NCBI GenBank assembly: GCA_965230495.1
Contig: OZ246004.1
Location: 992,001-1,056,000 of the forward strand
Length of the DNA stretch: 64,000 nt
Direction of reading: 5' to 3'
Source: JACJYM01 sp965230495
Lineage (GTDB): Bacteria; Bacteroidota; Bacteroidia; Chitinophagales; Saprospiraceae
Shown here: positions 63,173-64,000 of the stretch, one piece after another
How positions within the stretch are numbered: position 1 is the first letter of the stretch
How the letters are laid out: each line of letters opens with the position of its first letter
Position numbers and translations under genes: made by a program
Notes under the pieces: generated by a model
Database searches by the model: none
What the model was told of the DNA's origin: nothing
What the model saw: only the letters and a program-made list of their open reading frames with translations

Positions 63173-63670
63173 ATGGATTTTTCTTCTCTTAATAATATAA
63201 ATACTTTCATTTTTGATGTGGACGGTGTACTTACAGATAGCACCATTCTGGTAACAGAAAAAGGAGATTTGTTACGCACCATGAACGTTCGAGATGGTCA
63301 GGCTATCAAGATCGCCTTAAATAGTGGTTATAAGATCGGAGTTATTACAAAAGGAAACTCTAATGGAGTAAAACGAAGGTTATCTATTTTGGGCATTAAG
63401 GATATTTGTGACAATGTTAAAAACAAAATGGAGGCCCTGGAATATTTGAAGAGAGAGAAAGACTATAATTTGTCCACCACATTGTATATGGGGGATGATT
63501 TACCTGATTTAACAGTAGCGGATCATATTGCGGTTTTTTCGTGTCCTTCGAATGCTGCTAGTGAGGTAATTGTACGAGCTGATTATATTTCTGCTAAAGG
63601 AGGTGGTTTGGGCTGTGTTAGAGAAATAATTGAGAAGGTATTGAGAATACAAGGAAAGTGGCCAATATAA
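63173..63670 (+). CDS. HAD family KdsC-like 3-deoxy-D-manno-octulosonate 8-phosphate phosphatase
   Basis: A 165-residue HAD hydrolase without a cap domain. It has FIFDVDGVLTDSTILV (motif I Asp pair), RDGQAIKIALNSGYKIGVITKG (motif II) and TLYMGDDLPDLTVAD (motif IV). This matches KdsC, which makes Kdo for lipopolysaccharide. The ATG at 63173 gives the family-like start; 63155 is an upstream alternative. It overlaps the next gene by 13 bases. Confidence 0.88.
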   Translation: MDFSSLNNINTFIFDVDGVLTDSTILVTEKGDLLRTMNVRDGQAIKIALNSGYKIGVITKGNSNGVKRRLSILGIKDICDNVKNKMEALEYLKREKDYNLSTTLYMGDDLPDLTVADHIAVFSCPSNAASEVIVRADYISAKGGGLGCVREIIEKVLRIQGKWPI

Positions 63671-64000
63671 AACGTTGGGTTTCTTTCATCTCAGTACTAA
63701 GACCAGTAAACCTATTGATAGTTGTTATTACGCAACTTATAATTTATAGTAACTGCATACTACCCTACTTACAAGATTCCCCTACAAGAGTTCTTAGTTT
63801 ATATTACCTATTCATCTTTTGTGCCATTACAGCGATAATTACTGGTACTGGATACATCATCAATGATTACTTCGATGTTGAATCAGATCGTATTAATAAT
63901 AAGAATTCACATGGTCTTTCAGCAATTACTTTAAAGAACTTTTATTACATGGGTATATTAATAGGATTCTTACTTAGTATTTATCTTGCACTTAAAACTG
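63658..64000 (+). CDS. UbiA family prenyltransferase, N-terminal part (cut by window edge)
   Basis: A frame starting with GTG at 63658, overlapping kdsC, runs to the right edge for 114 codons. It encodes MANIKRWVSFISVLRPVNLL, several membrane helices, and the prenyl-diphosphate motif GYIINDYFDVESDRINNKN, in which the NDYFDVxxD sequence is the first Asp-rich motif of UbiA enzymes. In Bacteroidota such genes near kdsC are often annotated as geranylgeranylglycerol-phosphate geranylgeranyltransferase, but the aromatic or lipid acceptor cannot be decided from this part. Confidence 0.85.
   Translation, partial: MANIKRWVSFISVLRPVNLLIVVITQLIIYSNCILPYLQDSPTRVLSLYYLFIFCAITAIITGTGYIINDYFDVESDRINNKNSHGLSAITLKNFYYMGILIGFLLSIYLALKT

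Overview
The window is a gene-dense, AT-rich chromosomal segment of a Bacteroidota bacterium. The evidence is a porP-gldKLMN type IX secretion/gliding locus, gldA/gldF/gldG, a sdhC-A-B trio of the Bacteroidota b558 type, PorP/SprF and T9SS C-terminal sorting domains, bacillithiol-type YtxJ, and -7 boxes of the form TAnnTTTG. The dockerin-like modules, CRTAC1 proteins and a ribosomal protein carrying an extra helix-hairpin-helix domain suggest Saprospirales, but that is inference. No rRNA, tRNA, CRISPR array, transposase or phage gene was seen.

Layout. 1-4.3 kb: the 5' end of a methyltransferase gene, then succinate dehydrogenase/fumarate reductase (C, A, a small membrane protein, B). 4.4-7.4 kb: a DUF4403 protein and a TPR/DUF2971-like protein. 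7.6-12 kb: gldA-gldF-gldG plus a DUF4340 protein. 12-22 kb: a LexA-like regulator, a C1 peptidase, a YkuK-like protein, a broken leucine-rich-repeat T9SS cargo gene, a CarboxypepD_reg protein, a redoxin with a dockerin-like tail, GNAT, lipB and a thioesterase. 22.2-25.6 kb: a CRTAC1-type VCBS gene with a nonsense codon and no good start. 25.6-30 kb: AsmA-like protein, bS21 and a CHAP protein. 30-36 kb: ffh-queD-folE-fabD-yqgE-ABC-F in one tight run. 36-42 kb: esterase, rbfA, a metal permease fused to a DtxR-like domain, ppx, and envelope proteins. 42-48 kb: porP/sprF-gldK-gldL-gldM-gldN, ending in a strong terminator directly before pnuC. 48.8-53.3 kb: gyrA, nth and a multiply frameshifted CotH pseudogene. 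53.4-54.4 kb: rplU-rpmA, with bL27 extended by a helix-hairpin-helix domain. 54.4-59.6 kb: the most accessory-looking part, with a TIR-WG-repeat protein and several orphan genes. 59.7-64 kb: mpl, a small lipoprotein, ytxJ, mnmD, ferredoxin, iscX, kdsC-like and a UbiA prenyltransferase cut by the window edge.

How it fits together. The Gld/Por genes build the T9SS that would export the sorting-domain proteins found here (LRR protein, esterase). The ffh cluster mixes secretion, pterin and lipid metabolism. The last cluster joins thiol redox, tRNA wobble modification and Fe-S chemistry. A recurring theme is decay of large surface or secreted protein genes (LRR, CRTAC1, CotH) among intact housekeeping genes. 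No complete, clearly new multi-gene system was identified. The best candidates for novelty are the TIR-TPR-WG protein, the bL27-helix-hairpin-helix fusion, the permease-DtxR fusion and the terminator placed at the start of pnuC.
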